DNA of 64,000 nt, taken from Gemmatimonadota bacterium (GTDB lineage: Bacteria > Gemmatimonadota > Gemmatimonadetes > Gemmatimonadales > Gemmatimonadaceae). Numbering within the stretch: the first letter of the stretch is position 1; every line of letters begins with the position of its first letter. Position numbers and translations under genes: made by a program. The notes under the pieces were generated by a model. The model was not told the DNA's origin and ran no database searches. It worked only from the letters and a program-made list of their open reading frames with translations. Where the stretch lies: contig JACQBG010000024.1 of NCBI GenBank assembly GCA_016194585.1, positions 34,606 through 98,605 of the forward strand, given 5' to 3'. This document shows, piece after piece, positions 16,860 to 25,252 of the stretch.

Positions 16860-17765
16860 ATGTCCACACGACGGGGTGCCGGGCGCGTCCGCTCGGCGTA
16901 CGGGTTCATCAAAGCGCATCGTGATCAGTTCCCGGTGCAGCTCATGTGTCGTATGCTTGAGGTGGCGCCGAGCGGGTACTCTGAGTGGTGCCAGCACCCG
17001 CTCTCGACGCGCGCCCAGGAAGATGCGAGGCTGCTGCGGTTGATTCGCGCGTCCTTCACGGCGAGTCACGGCATCTACGGCGCGCCTCGCGTCTTCCTGG
17101 ACCTGCGCGAGGCCGGTGAGACCTGCAGCAAGCATCGCGTGGCTCGGCTGATGCGAGCGAACGATCTCCGCGCGCTCCACGGCTATCGCGTGCGGCGGTG
17201 GGCGGTCGGCAAGCCGGCCGTCCTGATTCCCAACCTGCTCCAGCGACAATTCACCACGACACGCCCGAACGTCGCCTGGGTCACGGACATCACGTACATC
17301 CGGACGTGGCAGGGCTGGCTGTATCTCGCCGTCGTCCTCGACCTCTTCTCGCGCCGAATTGTCGGATGGGCTACCGCGCCGACGATTCATCGTGAGCTTG
17401 TCCTCAACGCCGTGCTGAGGGCGGTGCGCGAGCGCCGGCCGCGCGGCACTTTAATTCACTCGGACCAAGGGACCCAGTTTGGGAGCGACGCGTGGCGGCG
17501 ATTCTGTCGCTCCCACCGGCTGGAACCAAGCATGAGCCGGAAGGGCAACTGCTGGGACAATGCCGTCGCGGAGTCGTTCTTCAGTAGTTTGAAGAAGGAG
17601 CGCATCAAGAAGCACATCTACAAGAACCGCGAGCTGGCGCTCACGGACTTGGCTGCGTACATCGAGGGCTTCTACAATCCGACACGACGTCACAGTCACC
17701 TCGGCGGAGTGAGCCCTGTAGAATTCGAGGCGGCGCACAAAAGGCGGGGGCAGCGTCTCCACTAA
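16860..17765 (+). CDS. IS3-family transposase OrfB (DDE integrase core)
   Basis: The 301-residue protein is a complete OrfB. It has the HTH_21 segment (YGFIKAHRDQFPVQLMCRML and HGIYGAPRVFLDL) and an rve core with D143 (WVTDITY), D202 (HSDQGTQF) and E238 (AESFFSSLKKE). The D-to-E distance is the classic 35-residue spacing. The catalytic core therefore looks intact. The partner OrfA, which normally fuses to it by frameshift, is missing. The stop codon lies inside the right inverted repeat. Confidence 0.93.
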   Translation: MSTRRGAGRVRSAYGFIKAHRDQFPVQLMCRMLEVAPSGYSEWCQHPLSTRAQEDARLLRLIRASFTASHGIYGAPRVFLDLREAGETCSKHRVARLMRANDLRALHGYRVRRWAVGKPAVLIPNLLQRQFTTTRPNVAWVTDITYIRTWQGWLYLAVVLDLFSRRIVGWATAPTIHRELVLNAVLRAVRERRPRGTLIHSDQGTQFGSDAWRRFCRSHRLEPSMSRKGNCWDNAVAESFFSSLKKERIKKHIYKNRELALTDLAAYIEGFYNPTRRHSHLGGVSPVEFEAAHKRRGQRLH

Positions 17766-17780
17766 ATGCTGGCAACTCCA
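17758..17780. repeat. Right terminal inverted repeat of the IS3 element
   Basis: Partner of 16797-16819 with 22 of 23 bases complementary. It contains the stop codon of the transposase. Confidence 0.85.
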
Positions 17781-17964
17781 GAAAGACGAAATGTCCTTGA
17801 GCGTCGAGCGCCTGTGCGACGCTTGGCCCTACCCATCGCGTCACGTCTGACGGTGCGAGCCGCGTGACGCGTGGTGCGCCGGGTTCCGTGCATGAGACGG
17901 CAGCCCACGCCAGCAGCAGACTCACACGAATCGCATGACGAGCAGCCAACATCGATGGCTTCAT
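17781..17964 (-). pseudogene. Lipoprotein gene truncated by the IS3 element
   Basis: From ATG 17964 the frame encodes a lipoprotein signal (RVSLLLAWAAVSC) and about 37 residues of mature protein, then runs straight into the right inverted repeat at 17780. Past that point the frame is IS sequence. No continuation is recognisable on the far side of the element, between 16704 and 16796. The intact protein's function is unknown. Confidence 0.55.
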
Positions 17965-18156
17965 TACGGTTGGATTCCGATGGAAGCGTGATCTTGCTGC
18001 CGCCTCAGCCTCGCGTCTGATCGAAGGCTCGATCAGCGACCCGCGACGCGCCGCACTCGGCGACGTGACTGTCGTCGCATGTTGCGCGGGCCGCTCAGAA
18101 GTAACAAGTCCACGCCCTTTTTCGGACACGCCGCACACACTTCGGCGCCGGTGTGA

Positions 18157-18516
18157 TTATCGTGCGGCGAGCGACTGGATGGGCCTCGCAACGTCGGCGC
18201 GAGCACGACTCGGCCCTGCTGACGCAAGTGCCGTCGACCCACCAAAGGAGGGGATTGTGCAGCCGACCAATTGCGGGCTGTGCGCAGGCTCGAGTTCGCT
18301 CGCAGCAGCCTGCACGTCTTCGACCTCGACGTCGACCGGCGCCAAAGCCTCCAGCAGCGGCGCGCGCTCGCTGTCGATCACGCCGCCCGTCGCGGCACGT
18401 ATGGTCGGAGACGCGGTCCGCTCCACGGCGACCGCGAAGGACGATGCCGGACTGAAGGGCTGCGCGGCGGCCAAGGTAGTGACACGGTGACAGAGAGTTG
18501 CGTGCGATTCTCTCAA
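18157..18516 (-). CDS. Possible small protein or gene remnant in the island
   Basis: A frame of up to 119 residues starts at TTG 18516. It has no ribosome site. In its middle (VERTASPTIRAATGGVIDSE and the acidic stretch after it) codon use is GC3-rich and protein-like, but the ends are not. Overlapping plus-strand frames (18065-18490 and 18271-18624) look less coding. The stretch 17965-18617 shows nothing else I can support and is probably degraded DNA plus the promoter region of the RCC1-like gene. Confidence 0.25.
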   Translation of the reverse strand: MRESHATLCHRVTTLAAAQPFSPASSFAVAVERTASPTIRAATGGVIDSERAPLLEALAPVDVEVEDVQAAASELEPAHSPQLVGCTIPSFGGSTALASAGPSRARADVARPIQSLAAR

Positions 18517-18617
18517 GCGCCCACCATGCTCCGCCTGGCGCCGCGCGCGGCCTATCTCGGGAGTCCGACAAGCTTCGGGAGCGGCCTCGTGCGGGCGAAA
18601 ACTGCGCTAACCGTGAC

Positions 18618-19952
18618 GTGCTAGCTTGGCGTACTTTGGCCCTGGCGTGGGCCGCCACGCGTGCTGCGTGGCGGCCCACGGCGCTCGTGGGTATCCTGGC
18701 GCTCGCGGGCTGGATCGCCGCGTGTCGGGACGCATCGCCGACGCGCGTCGTTACGGTCGTGGACACAGTGCCTTCTCCGGCAGACACGTCGAAGATCCCC
18801 CCGGTCGACACCGGGCCGCCGTTGGACACCGTTCAGCTCGCGGCACCATCACGCCCGCAACTCGCGTCCGGCGCGTTCGGAACCTGCCTGCTCCACGAAG
18901 ATGGCGAGATCGCGTGCTGGGGCGACTGGTGGGGCGGCTTCGTTCCGGCTCCTCCGACCCGCGTACCGCCGACGCTCGATGCGCACGGCGTCCCCGTCCG
19001 GTTCGTCGCGATCTCGTTGGGTCCCAGACTGTGCGCGCTCAGCACCCAGGGCGAGGCCTACTGTCAGACGCAGGGCAACGTGGTCGACCCCAGCAGTCCG
19101 CCGCCTCCGCTGCTCCTCGAACGCGTGAACACGCGCCACCGCTTTCGGTCCGTGACGGCGGGCTACGGCACGTCGTGTGCCCTCACGCCCTCGGGCCAAG
19201 CGTTCTGTTGGGGGCACGGTGACTTCGGACGACTGGGTGACGGTTCGCACGAATCCGGGTACGTCGCGGCGCAGCCAGTCCCCGCACAGACGTCGCTGCG
19301 ATTCAGTGCTCTCGCCGAGGGCGGCGGGGACATCCAGTGCGCGATCGCGCAGACGGGAAAGCCGTACTGCTGGGGGCATGATGAAGGGACGGTCGATGCG
19401 ATTCCTGAACTTCCCGGCGACTGCAGCACGTTCTACTGGCAGTGGTTCATAGGGCGTGGTTGCGTCGTGCCGACGCCCGTCGCCGACTCGCCGGCGTTCA
19501 CGCTGATCAGTTCAACGGCAGAGTCGACGTGCGGACTTGACGCCGGAGGTGCTGCGTACTGCTGGGGGTACGGAGGATACGGACAGTTAGGCAACGACAC
19601 GAGCGTCGTCGCCTTCGCTCCGATCCCGGTGGCCGGTGGCCTGCATTTCACATCGCTGACGACCGGCGCCTTTCATGTCTGTGCCCTCATTGCGGCAGGC
19701 GCGGCCTACTGTTGGGGAAACAACTTCCGCGGCTACCTCGGGACGGGAGGCCAACGCGGGCGTGCCATCCCAACGCCGGTCGCCGGAGGGTTGAGCTTCA
19801 CGACGCTCGCCTCAGGCGAGTTTCACACTTGCGGTCTCTCGACGGCCGGCGACATGTGGTGCTGGGGATCCGGCGCATACGGCGCACTCGGTCGTGACGC
19901 CAGCCTCGGCGACGCGAGCGTGCCGGTGCGCGTGACCGCGCCGATACCATAG
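18618..19952 (+). CDS. RCC1-like seven-repeat lipoprotein
   Basis: The protein of about 444 residues has a signal ending in ILALAGWIAAC (lipobox), a Pro/Asp/Thr-rich linker and seven RCC1/BLIP-II-type repeats. Each repeat carries a near-constant pair of cysteines (for example GTCLLHEDGEIACWG, HVCALIAAGAAYCWG and HTCGLSTAGDMWCWG), which suggests one disulfide per blade of a secreted seven-bladed propeller. Such propellers bind partners; the ligand is unknown. GTG 18618 and TTG 18633 are both possible starts, and neither has a clear ribosome site; the frame itself opens at 18498. The gene ends 200 bases from the tRNA-Pro att site and is cargo of the island. Confidence 0.8.
   Translation: MLAWRTLALAWAATRAAWRPTALVGILALAGWIAACRDASPTRVVTVVDTVPSPADTSKIPPVDTGPPLDTVQLAAPSRPQLASGAFGTCLLHEDGEIACWGDWWGGFVPAPPTRVPPTLDAHGVPVRFVAISLGPRLCALSTQGEAYCQTQGNVVDPSSPPPPLLLERVNTRHRFRSVTAGYGTSCALTPSGQAFCWGHGDFGRLGDGSHESGYVAAQPVPAQTSLRFSALAEGGGDIQCAIAQTGKPYCWGHDEGTVDAIPELPGDCSTFYWQWFIGRGCVVPTPVADSPAFTLISSTAESTCGLDAGGAAYCWGYGGYGQLGNDTSVVAFAPIPVAGGLHFTSLTTGAFHVCALIAAGAAYCWGNNFRGYLGTGGQRGRAIPTPVAGGLSFTTLASGEFHTCGLSTAGDMWCWGSGAYGALGRDASLGDASVPVRVTAPIP
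18647..18679. repeat. Perfect 14-bp inverted repeat inside the RCC1-like signal sequence
   Basis: Arms 18647-18660 and 18666-18679 pair exactly around a 5-base loop. The hairpin lies in the region encoding the n-region of the signal peptide, an odd place for so stable a stem. It may affect translation or mark an older junction. Confidence 0.5.
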
Positions 19953-20077
19953 CGCGCCATCATTCGGTGTACGTCGGGCGCGGGCGCGGCGAAAGCGGCG
20001 GCCATGCGTGCCGGGAGCGCCGACGCCGATCACGGATAGGCGCCCATCCTCCACCGACGATTCGTCTCCCAAAACGT

Positions 20078-20115
20078 CCCCAGCCTCGCGCCGGGGACCG
20101 GTCGCGAGGCTGGGG
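20078..20115 (-). terminator. Terminator now serving tRNA-Pro
   Basis: Perfect 13-base arms (20078-20090 and 20103-20115) exit on the minus strand into ACGTTTTGG. It lies 38 bases past the tRNA 3' end, inside the island edge. It may also act on the RCC1-like transcript from the other side. Confidence 0.65.
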
Positions 20116-20153
20116 CAGTTCACAAGTCGTTGTGAAACAATCGTCTGGCAAAG

Positions 20154-20199
20154 TCGGGACGGCGGGATTCGAACCCGCGACCCCCTGAACCCCATTCAG
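20154..20199. repeat. Attachment-site direct repeat (copy within intact tRNA-Pro)
   Basis: Identical to 16658-16703 over 46 bases. This copy, joined to the 5' half at 20200-20227, rebuilds a complete tRNA-Pro. Confidence 0.9.
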
Positions 20200-20227
20200 G
20201 TGCGCTACCGGACTGCGCTACGTCCCG
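20154..20227 (-). tRNA. tRNA-Pro (anticodon GGG)
   Basis: A full cloverleaf is read on the minus strand. The acceptor CGGGACG pairs with CGTCCCG, the anticodon stem CCTGA/TCAGG holds loop ATGGGGT, and the T arm is GCGGGTTCGAATCCCGC. CCA is not encoded. The 3' half is the integration target of the adjacent island. Confidence 0.95.
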
Positions 20228-20304
20228 TCCGCCGCTTTCGCGGACAGACTATGAAACCTAGCGACCGCACCGCACCTCTACAACCTCTCGCTGAACGGGA
20301 CGCC

Positions 20305-20856
20305 CTACTGCCGCGCCGCCGCCGCGGCCGCCGCCCGCGCCGCCGCCCGGGCCTGCCGCTCCCGCGTCAGGTGCGGCACCACCCCCACCATCCGCTGCAA
20401 CAGCATCAGCTGCGCCCGGTGGTGCATCTCGTGCTCCTTCGCCCCGAGCAGGTTCTCGAACCGCGTCTTGGGGTGCTGCCCCATCCCGTCCGTGAACGTC
20501 TCGTTCAGGAACGCCGGCGTCAGCCCCTCGACCCACGCCGCGAAGGCCTCCCCCTCGCTCTTCAGCAGCGCGATCAGCTCCGCCTTCGTCCGCGCCTTCC
20601 CCTCGTACGCGGCCGCGCTCGCCATCAGCGCGCCGAAATCGTAGCCCTGGAACGTCGAGAGGTGCTTGTCGCGATGCACGTCATAGTACAGGGCCGGGCC
20701 CCACGCGATGTGCGCGAGCTGCGAGCGCACCGACCGCGTGCCGGCCGCCGCGACGAAATCGTACTGCTCCTCCGGGATGTCCTCGGCCACCTGCACGGTG
20801 TTCTTCCGCACCGTCCGCATGGCGTCCGCCAATTCCTTCGCGCCGTACACGATCAT
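20305..20856 (-). CDS. DinB-family protein
   Basis: The 183-residue protein has the four-helix DinB/YfiT architecture with the usual three metal-binding histidines: H49 (SQLAHIAWG) and the pair in EHEMHHRAQL (H142 and H146). DinB-like proteins are putative metal-dependent thiol-transferases or hydrolases with diverse substrates. The start ATG 20856 has GGAG eight bases upstream. The C-terminus is a run of Ala and Arg. The long frame reaching back to 23436 is a shadow of the RND gene. A hairpin separates it from the efflux operon. Confidence 0.85.
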   Translation of the reverse strand: MIVYGAKELADAMRTVRKNTVQVAEDIPEEQYDFVAAAGTRSVRSQLAHIAWGPALYYDVHRDKHLSTFQGYDFGALMASAAAYEGKARTKAELIALLKSEGEAFAAWVEGLTPAFLNETFTDGMGQHPKTRFENLLGAKEHEMHHRAQLMLLQRMVGVVPHLTRERQARAAARAAAAAAARQ

Positions 20857-20905
20857 CCGTCGACTCCTCGATGGGGGGAAAGGACTGCTCGAGTGGTGGA
20901 TCCGG

Positions 20906-20939
20906 GGCACGGCGCGCGACTCGCGCGCCGGGCCGTGCC
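20906..20939 (-). terminator. Hairpin between the RND pump gene and the DinB gene
   Basis: GGCACGGC and GCCGTGCC arms with an inner GCGCG/CGCGC stem form a strong GC hairpin ten bases after the pump stop codon. There is no T run. It may be a terminator or a stability element. Confidence 0.45.
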
Positions 20940-20948
20940 GCGAAGGGC

Positions 20949-23900
20949 TCAGCCCTGCGGCGCGCCCGCCGGTACGGGGGCGATCGCGGCGACCTCGGCC
21001 TGGCGGCGGCGCCGGTGCACAAGGTCGTCGAAATAGGTGTAGATCACCGGCGTCACGTACAGCGTGATGAGCTGCGAGAAGGCGAGCCCACCGACCACCG
21101 TGATGCCGAGCGGCCGGCGGCTCTCGGCGCCCGCGCCGGCGCCGAGCGCGATCGGGAGCGTGCCGACGAGCGCGGCCATCGTCGTCATCGTGATCGGACG
21201 GAACCGCACGAGGCACGCCTCGAGGATCGCGTCGCGCGCGTTCTTCCCCTGCTTCTCGGCCTCGGTCGCGAAGTCGATCATCATGATCGCGTTCTTCTTC
21301 ACGAGGCCGACGAGCATGATCACGCCCACCCACGCGTACACCGTCAGCTCCGTGTGCGTGAGCAGCAGCGCGAGCAGCGCGCCGAACGCGGCGAACGGGA
21401 TGCCGGAGAGGATCGTGAGCGGGTGGATGAAGCTCTCGTACAGCACGCCGAGCACGATGTAGATGACGAAGATCGCGATGATGAAGAGGGCGAGCAGCCC
21501 CTTCTGCGTGTCCTGGAACACCTGCGCCGCGCCGTAGAACCCCGCCGAGACACCCTCGGGGAGCTGGCCGCGCATCGTGCGCTCGATGGCCGCCTCGGCG
21601 TCGCCGAGAGCGGTGCCGGCGCGGAGGTTGAACGAGATCGTCACGCTCGGCTGCTGCGCCGTGTGGTTCACGAGCATCGGGCCGAGCGACTGCGCTTTGC
21701 GCGTCACCGACGAGAGCGGGACGAGCTTCCCCGTCTTCGCGCGCACGTAGAGCAGGTCGAGCGCCGAGAGGTCCTGCTGGAACTCGGGGAGCAGCTCGAG
21801 GATCACCCAGTACTCGTCGTTCGCCGTGTAGATCGTCGAGACCTGACGCGACCCGTAGGCGTTGTAGAGCGCGCTCTCGATCTGCTCCGGGGTCACGCCG
21901 TAGAGGGCGGCCCGGTCGCGGTCGAGTTCGATGGAGGCCTGCGGATTGGCGATCTGCAGGTCGGTCGTGACGTCGGTGAGCTCGGGCACCGTGCGCAGCT
22001 TCGTCTCCGCCTCGGCGCCCGCCTTGTACAGCACCTGCAGGTCGGCGCCGGTGAGCGTGTACTGGTAGAGCCCCTTGCCGGCGCGCCCGCCGATCTGGAT
22101 GACGGGGTCGTTGCGCGGGTAGGTCGCGATCCCCGGCACCTGGCGCAGCTTGCGCGCCATCACGGGGATGATCTCGTCGACCGACATGTGCCGCTGCTTC
22201 CGCGGCTTGGCGCGGATCGTGAACCGCCCCTGGTTCGGTGTCGCGGAAGTACCGCCGTACGCCGACCCGACGTTCGAGATGAGGGCGTCGACGTTCTCGG
22301 TGTCCTGCACGACGAGGGCGATCACGGCCTTCTGGTGGCGCACCATCTCGTCGAAGCTCGTCCCCTGCGCGGCCTCCGTGGTGACCGAGATGCGGTCCTG
22401 GTCCTCCGAGGGGAAGAACCCCTTCGGCACGAACTGGAACGCCACCCCGGTGAGCACGAGCGTCACGAAGCTCGCGACGATCGCCACCGGACGGTGCCGC
22501 ATGACCCAGCGCAGCGAGGTGCCGTAGGCGTGGTAGGCCCACTGGTACAGCCGCTCGAACGCGTCGAGGATGAAGTTGTGCGACCCGTGCAGCCGCGACT
22601 CGTTGAGGAAGCGCGAGGCGAGCATCGGCGTGAGCGTGAGCGACACCACGCCCGAGACGAGGATCGCCACGGCGATCGTCACGGCGAACTCGCGGAACAG
22701 CCGGCCGACGATGCCGCTCATGAAGAGGAGCGGGATGAACACCGCCACGAGCGACAGCGTCATCGACAGGATGGTGAAGCCGATCTCGGCGGCGCCGTCG
22801 AGCGCCGCCTGCATCGGTTTCTTCCCCATCTCCATGTGGCGCACGATGTTCTCGAGCATCACGATGGCGTCGTCGACGACGAACCCCACGGCGAGCGTGA
22901 GCGCCATGAGCGACAGGTTGTCGAGGCTGAAGTCGAGCATGTACATCACGGCGAACGTGCCGACGAGCGACATCGGCAGCGCGAGGCTCGGGATGACCGT
23001 GGCCGAGACGTTGCGCAGGAACAGGAAGATGACGAGGATCACGAGCCCGATCGTGAGGGCGAGCGTGACCTTCACGTCGTGCACCGAGTCGCGGATGCCG
23101 GCCGAGCGGTCGAAGAAGATCTCGAACACCACGGAGGGTGGCAGCGTGGCGCGCAGCTTCGGGATGAGCGCGTGCACGGCGTCGGCGACGGCGACCGTGT
23201 TCGTCCCCGGCTGCTTCTGCACCGAGATCGAGATGGCGCGGGCGCCCGCGGCATACTCGTGGGTGTCGTAGTACCACCCCGCGAGGTGGTTGTTCTGCAC
23301 GTCGTCGATGGCGTGCCCGACGTCCTTCAGCCGCACGGGCGCGCCGTTGCGGTAGGCGACGATGAGCTCGTTGAACTGCGCCGCATTCATGAGCTGCCCG
23401 TTCGCATTCACTGTGTAGGCCTTGTTCGGCCCCCACAGCACGCCGGTCGGCAGGTTCACGTTCTGCGACGAGATGGCGTTGGCGACCTCGTCGATGCCGA
23501 TGCTGCGCGCGGCGAGCTTGCGCGGGTCGACCTGCATGCGGGCCGCGTATTTCTGCGTGCCGAGGATCGACACCTGCGCCACGCCGTTCACCGTCGAGAT
23601 CCGCTGCGCGACGTCGTTCTGGATCAACCCGTCCAGCTGCGACAACGGCATCGTCTTCGAACGGAAGTTGATGTACATGATCGGCTGGTCGGCCGGGTTC
23701 TGCTTGCTCAGCGACGGCGGCACGATCCCCGGCGGCAGGTTGCGCAGCGTCGTGCTGATCGCGCTCTGCACATCCTGCGCCGCGCCGTCGAGGTTGCGGT
23801 CGAGCGTGAACTGGAGCGTGATGCTCGTCGCGCCGAGCGCGCTCGTGCTCGTCATGTTGTCGAGCCCGGCGATCGTCGTGAACTGCTTCTCGAGCGGCGT

Positions 23901-24092
23901 CGCGACGCTGGCCGCCATCGTCTCGGGGCTCGCCCCGGGGAGCGACGCGCTCACGACGATCGTCGGATAGTCCACCGCGGGCAGGTCGCTCACCGACAGC
24001 GACTGGTAGGCCAGCGTGCCGAACACGAGCACGGCGACCATGACGAGCGTCGTCATGACCGGCCGGCGGATGAACAGCGCGGTGAAGTTCAT
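20949..24092 (-). CDS. RND multidrug efflux permease (MdtB/MdtC/AcrB-like)
   Basis: The 1047-residue protein has the full RND plan of 12 membrane helices and two large periplasmic loops. It begins MNFTALFIRRPVMTTLVMVAVLVFGTLAYQ, as in the HAE1/MdtBC group. The proton-relay aspartates of TM4 are present in GFVVDDAIVMLENI, and the family motif GLVKKNAIMMIDFA is present in the second half. It exports small molecules by proton antiport together with the adaptor and outer-membrane factor encoded just upstream. The ATG 24092 overlaps the adaptor stop as ATGA. The substrate range is unknown. Confidence 0.95.
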   Translation of the reverse strand: MNFTALFIRRPVMTTLVMVAVLVFGTLAYQSLSVSDLPAVDYPTIVVSASLPGASPETMAASVATPLEKQFTTIAGLDNMTSTSALGATSITLQFTLDRNLDGAAQDVQSAISTTLRNLPPGIVPPSLSKQNPADQPIMYINFRSKTMPLSQLDGLIQNDVAQRISTVNGVAQVSILGTQKYAARMQVDPRKLAARSIGIDEVANAISSQNVNLPTGVLWGPNKAYTVNANGQLMNAAQFNELIVAYRNGAPVRLKDVGHAIDDVQNNHLAGWYYDTHEYAAGARAISISVQKQPGTNTVAVADAVHALIPKLRATLPPSVVFEIFFDRSAGIRDSVHDVKVTLALTIGLVILVIFLFLRNVSATVIPSLALPMSLVGTFAVMYMLDFSLDNLSLMALTLAVGFVVDDAIVMLENIVRHMEMGKKPMQAALDGAAEIGFTILSMTLSLVAVFIPLLFMSGIVGRLFREFAVTIAVAILVSGVVSLTLTPMLASRFLNESRLHGSHNFILDAFERLYQWAYHAYGTSLRWVMRHRPVAIVASFVTLVLTGVAFQFVPKGFFPSEDQDRISVTTEAAQGTSFDEMVRHQKAVIALVVQDTENVDALISNVGSAYGGTSATPNQGRFTIRAKPRKQRHMSVDEIIPVMARKLRQVPGIATYPRNDPVIQIGGRAGKGLYQYTLTGADLQVLYKAGAEAETKLRTVPELTDVTTDLQIANPQASIELDRDRAALYGVTPEQIESALYNAYGSRQVSTIYTANDEYWVILELLPEFQQDLSALDLLYVRAKTGKLVPLSSVTRKAQSLGPMLVNHTAQQPSVTISFNLRAGTALGDAEAAIERTMRGQLPEGVSAGFYGAAQVFQDTQKGLLALFIIAIFVIYIVLGVLYESFIHPLTILSGIPFAAFGALLALLLTHTELTVYAWVGVIMLVGLVKKNAIMMIDFATEAEKQGKNARDAILEACLVRFRPITMTTMAALVGTLPIALGAGAGAESRRPLGITVVGGLAFSQLITLYVTPVIYTYFDDLVHRRRRQAEVAAIAPVPAGAPQG

Positions 24093-25252
24093 CCCTTCTT
24101 CGCCTTCACCGCGCCCTTGGGCGCCCCCGGCGCGACGGCCGCCTCGGCCGTCGGCGCGCCGATCGTCTTCACCTCGACCTTCGCGCCCACCGTGAGGCGC
24201 GATTGTCCATCGACGACCACCTGCTCACCGCCCGAGAGCCCCTTCTCGATCACCGTCCGGTCGTCGATCTGTCGCCCCGCCGTGACGGGCTGCATCTGCG
24301 CCTTCCCTTCCTTGTCGACGACGAAGACGAAGGTGCCGTCCTGTCCCGTCTGCACCGCGGGGGTCGGCACGAGCACGGCGTCCTGCTGCACGAACAGCTC
24401 CAGTTGCGCCGGCACGAACTGCCCCGGCCAGAGCAGGTTCTCCTCGTTCTGGAAGCGCGCCTTGAGCGTGACCGTGCCCGTCGTCGTGTCGACGCCGTTG
24501 TCGACGAAGCTCAGCGTGCCTTCGATGCGGCGCGGCGTGGCCGCGCCGCCGGCGAGCGCGTACGCCTTCAGGTCGCCCTTCTTGGCGTACAGCTGCACCT
24601 GCGCGAGCTGCGACTCCGGCACGGCGAACCGCACGAGGATCGGATGGATCTGGTTGATGACGACGAGCGGCGTCACCGAGCCGGGGCGCACGACGTTCCC
24701 CTGTCGCACGAGCAGGCTCCCGGTCTTCCCGGCGACGGGGGCGCGGATCGTCGCCTGGTCGAGACTGAACTGCGCGCCCTCCACCGTCGCCTTGTCGGCG
24801 TCGACGACGGCCTTGAGCGCGGCCGCGTTCGACGACGCCTGGTCGGCCTGCGAGCGGGTCACATAATCCTTCGTCGCCAGCGAGGCGTAGCGGTCGGCAT
24901 CGCGCTTCGCGTTCTCGTACTGCGCGCGGTCGCGTTCGAGCACGGCCTTCGACTGCGCGAGCGCCGCGCGGTAAGGCACGGGGTCGATCTCGAACAGGAT
25001 CTGCCCGGCCTTCACGTCGTCGCCTTCCTTGAACCGCACCGACGTGAGCACGCCGGCGACCTGCGACTGCACGGCCACCGTCTGCATCGGTTCGACGATG
25101 CCGTTCGCGGTGATCAGGAAAGGCGCGACGTTCCGCTCCGCGGTCGCGACCGTGACGGGCACGGGGGGACGCGGTGGCGCGGACGGCTTCTTGCAGCCGG
25201 CCGCGCCGAGCAGCGCGCCGAAAAGCAGGATGGGGCGGATGGACGTCGTCAT
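24089..25252 (-). CDS. RND efflux periplasmic adaptor (HlyD/MdtA-like lipoprotein)
   Basis: The 387-residue protein has a lipobox (LLFGALLGAAGC, Cys20) and the adaptor order lipoyl half-motif, alpha-hairpin, lipoyl half-motif, beta-barrel, membrane-proximal domain. The two lipoyl halves are seen as VAVQSQVAGVLTSVRFKEGDDVKAGQ and TIRAPVAGKTGSLLVRQGNVV. It links the inner-membrane pump to the outer-membrane factor. It overlaps both neighbours by four bases (ATGA at each junction), so the three proteins are translationally coupled. Confidence 0.93.
   Translation of the reverse strand: MTTSIRPILLFGALLGAAGCKKPSAPPRPPVPVTVATAERNVAPFLITANGIVEPMQTVAVQSQVAGVLTSVRFKEGDDVKAGQILFEIDPVPYRAALAQSKAVLERDRAQYENAKRDADRYASLATKDYVTRSQADQASSNAAALKAVVDADKATVEGAQFSLDQATIRAPVAGKTGSLLVRQGNVVRPGSVTPLVVINQIHPILVRFAVPESQLAQVQLYAKKGDLKAYALAGGAATPRRIEGTLSFVDNGVDTTTGTVTLKARFQNEENLLWPGQFVPAQLELFVQQDAVLVPTPAVQTGQDGTFVFVVDKEGKAQMQPVTAGRQIDDRTVIEKGLSGGEQVVVDGQSRLTVGAKVEVKTIGAPTAEAAVAPGAPKGAVKAKKG

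Larger units (their letters stand above)
16797..17780 (+). mobile_element. IS3-family insertion sequence, 984 bp, lacking orfA
   Basis: The element is bounded by inverted repeats of 23 bp (22 identical) that begin TGGAGTT and carry one transposase frame, an IS3 OrfB. Typical IS3 elements are 1.2-1.5 kb with a leading orfA that supplies the DNA-binding helix-turn-helix. Here only 40 bases separate the left repeat from the orfB start, so orfA is absent. I see no clear target duplication. Either the element is a deletion derivative or it moves in trans. Confidence 0.8.
16704..20153. mobile_element. Small genomic island integrated at tRNA-Pro(GGG)
   Basis: The 3.45-kb segment lies between two identical 46-bp tRNA-Pro-derived repeats, on the 3' side of the intact tRNA as expected for integrase-mediated insertion. 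It holds a short IS3-family element, a lipoprotein gene cut by that element, an unclear region and an RCC1-like lipoprotein gene. No integrase, excisionase or replication gene is visible, so it is probably a decayed element that can no longer move by itself. Confidence 0.8.

Noticed and set aside
20871..24866. 1331-residue plus-strand open frame
   Set aside because: It is the antisense of the RND pump and adaptor genes; composition is Arg/Asp/His-rich with no domain.
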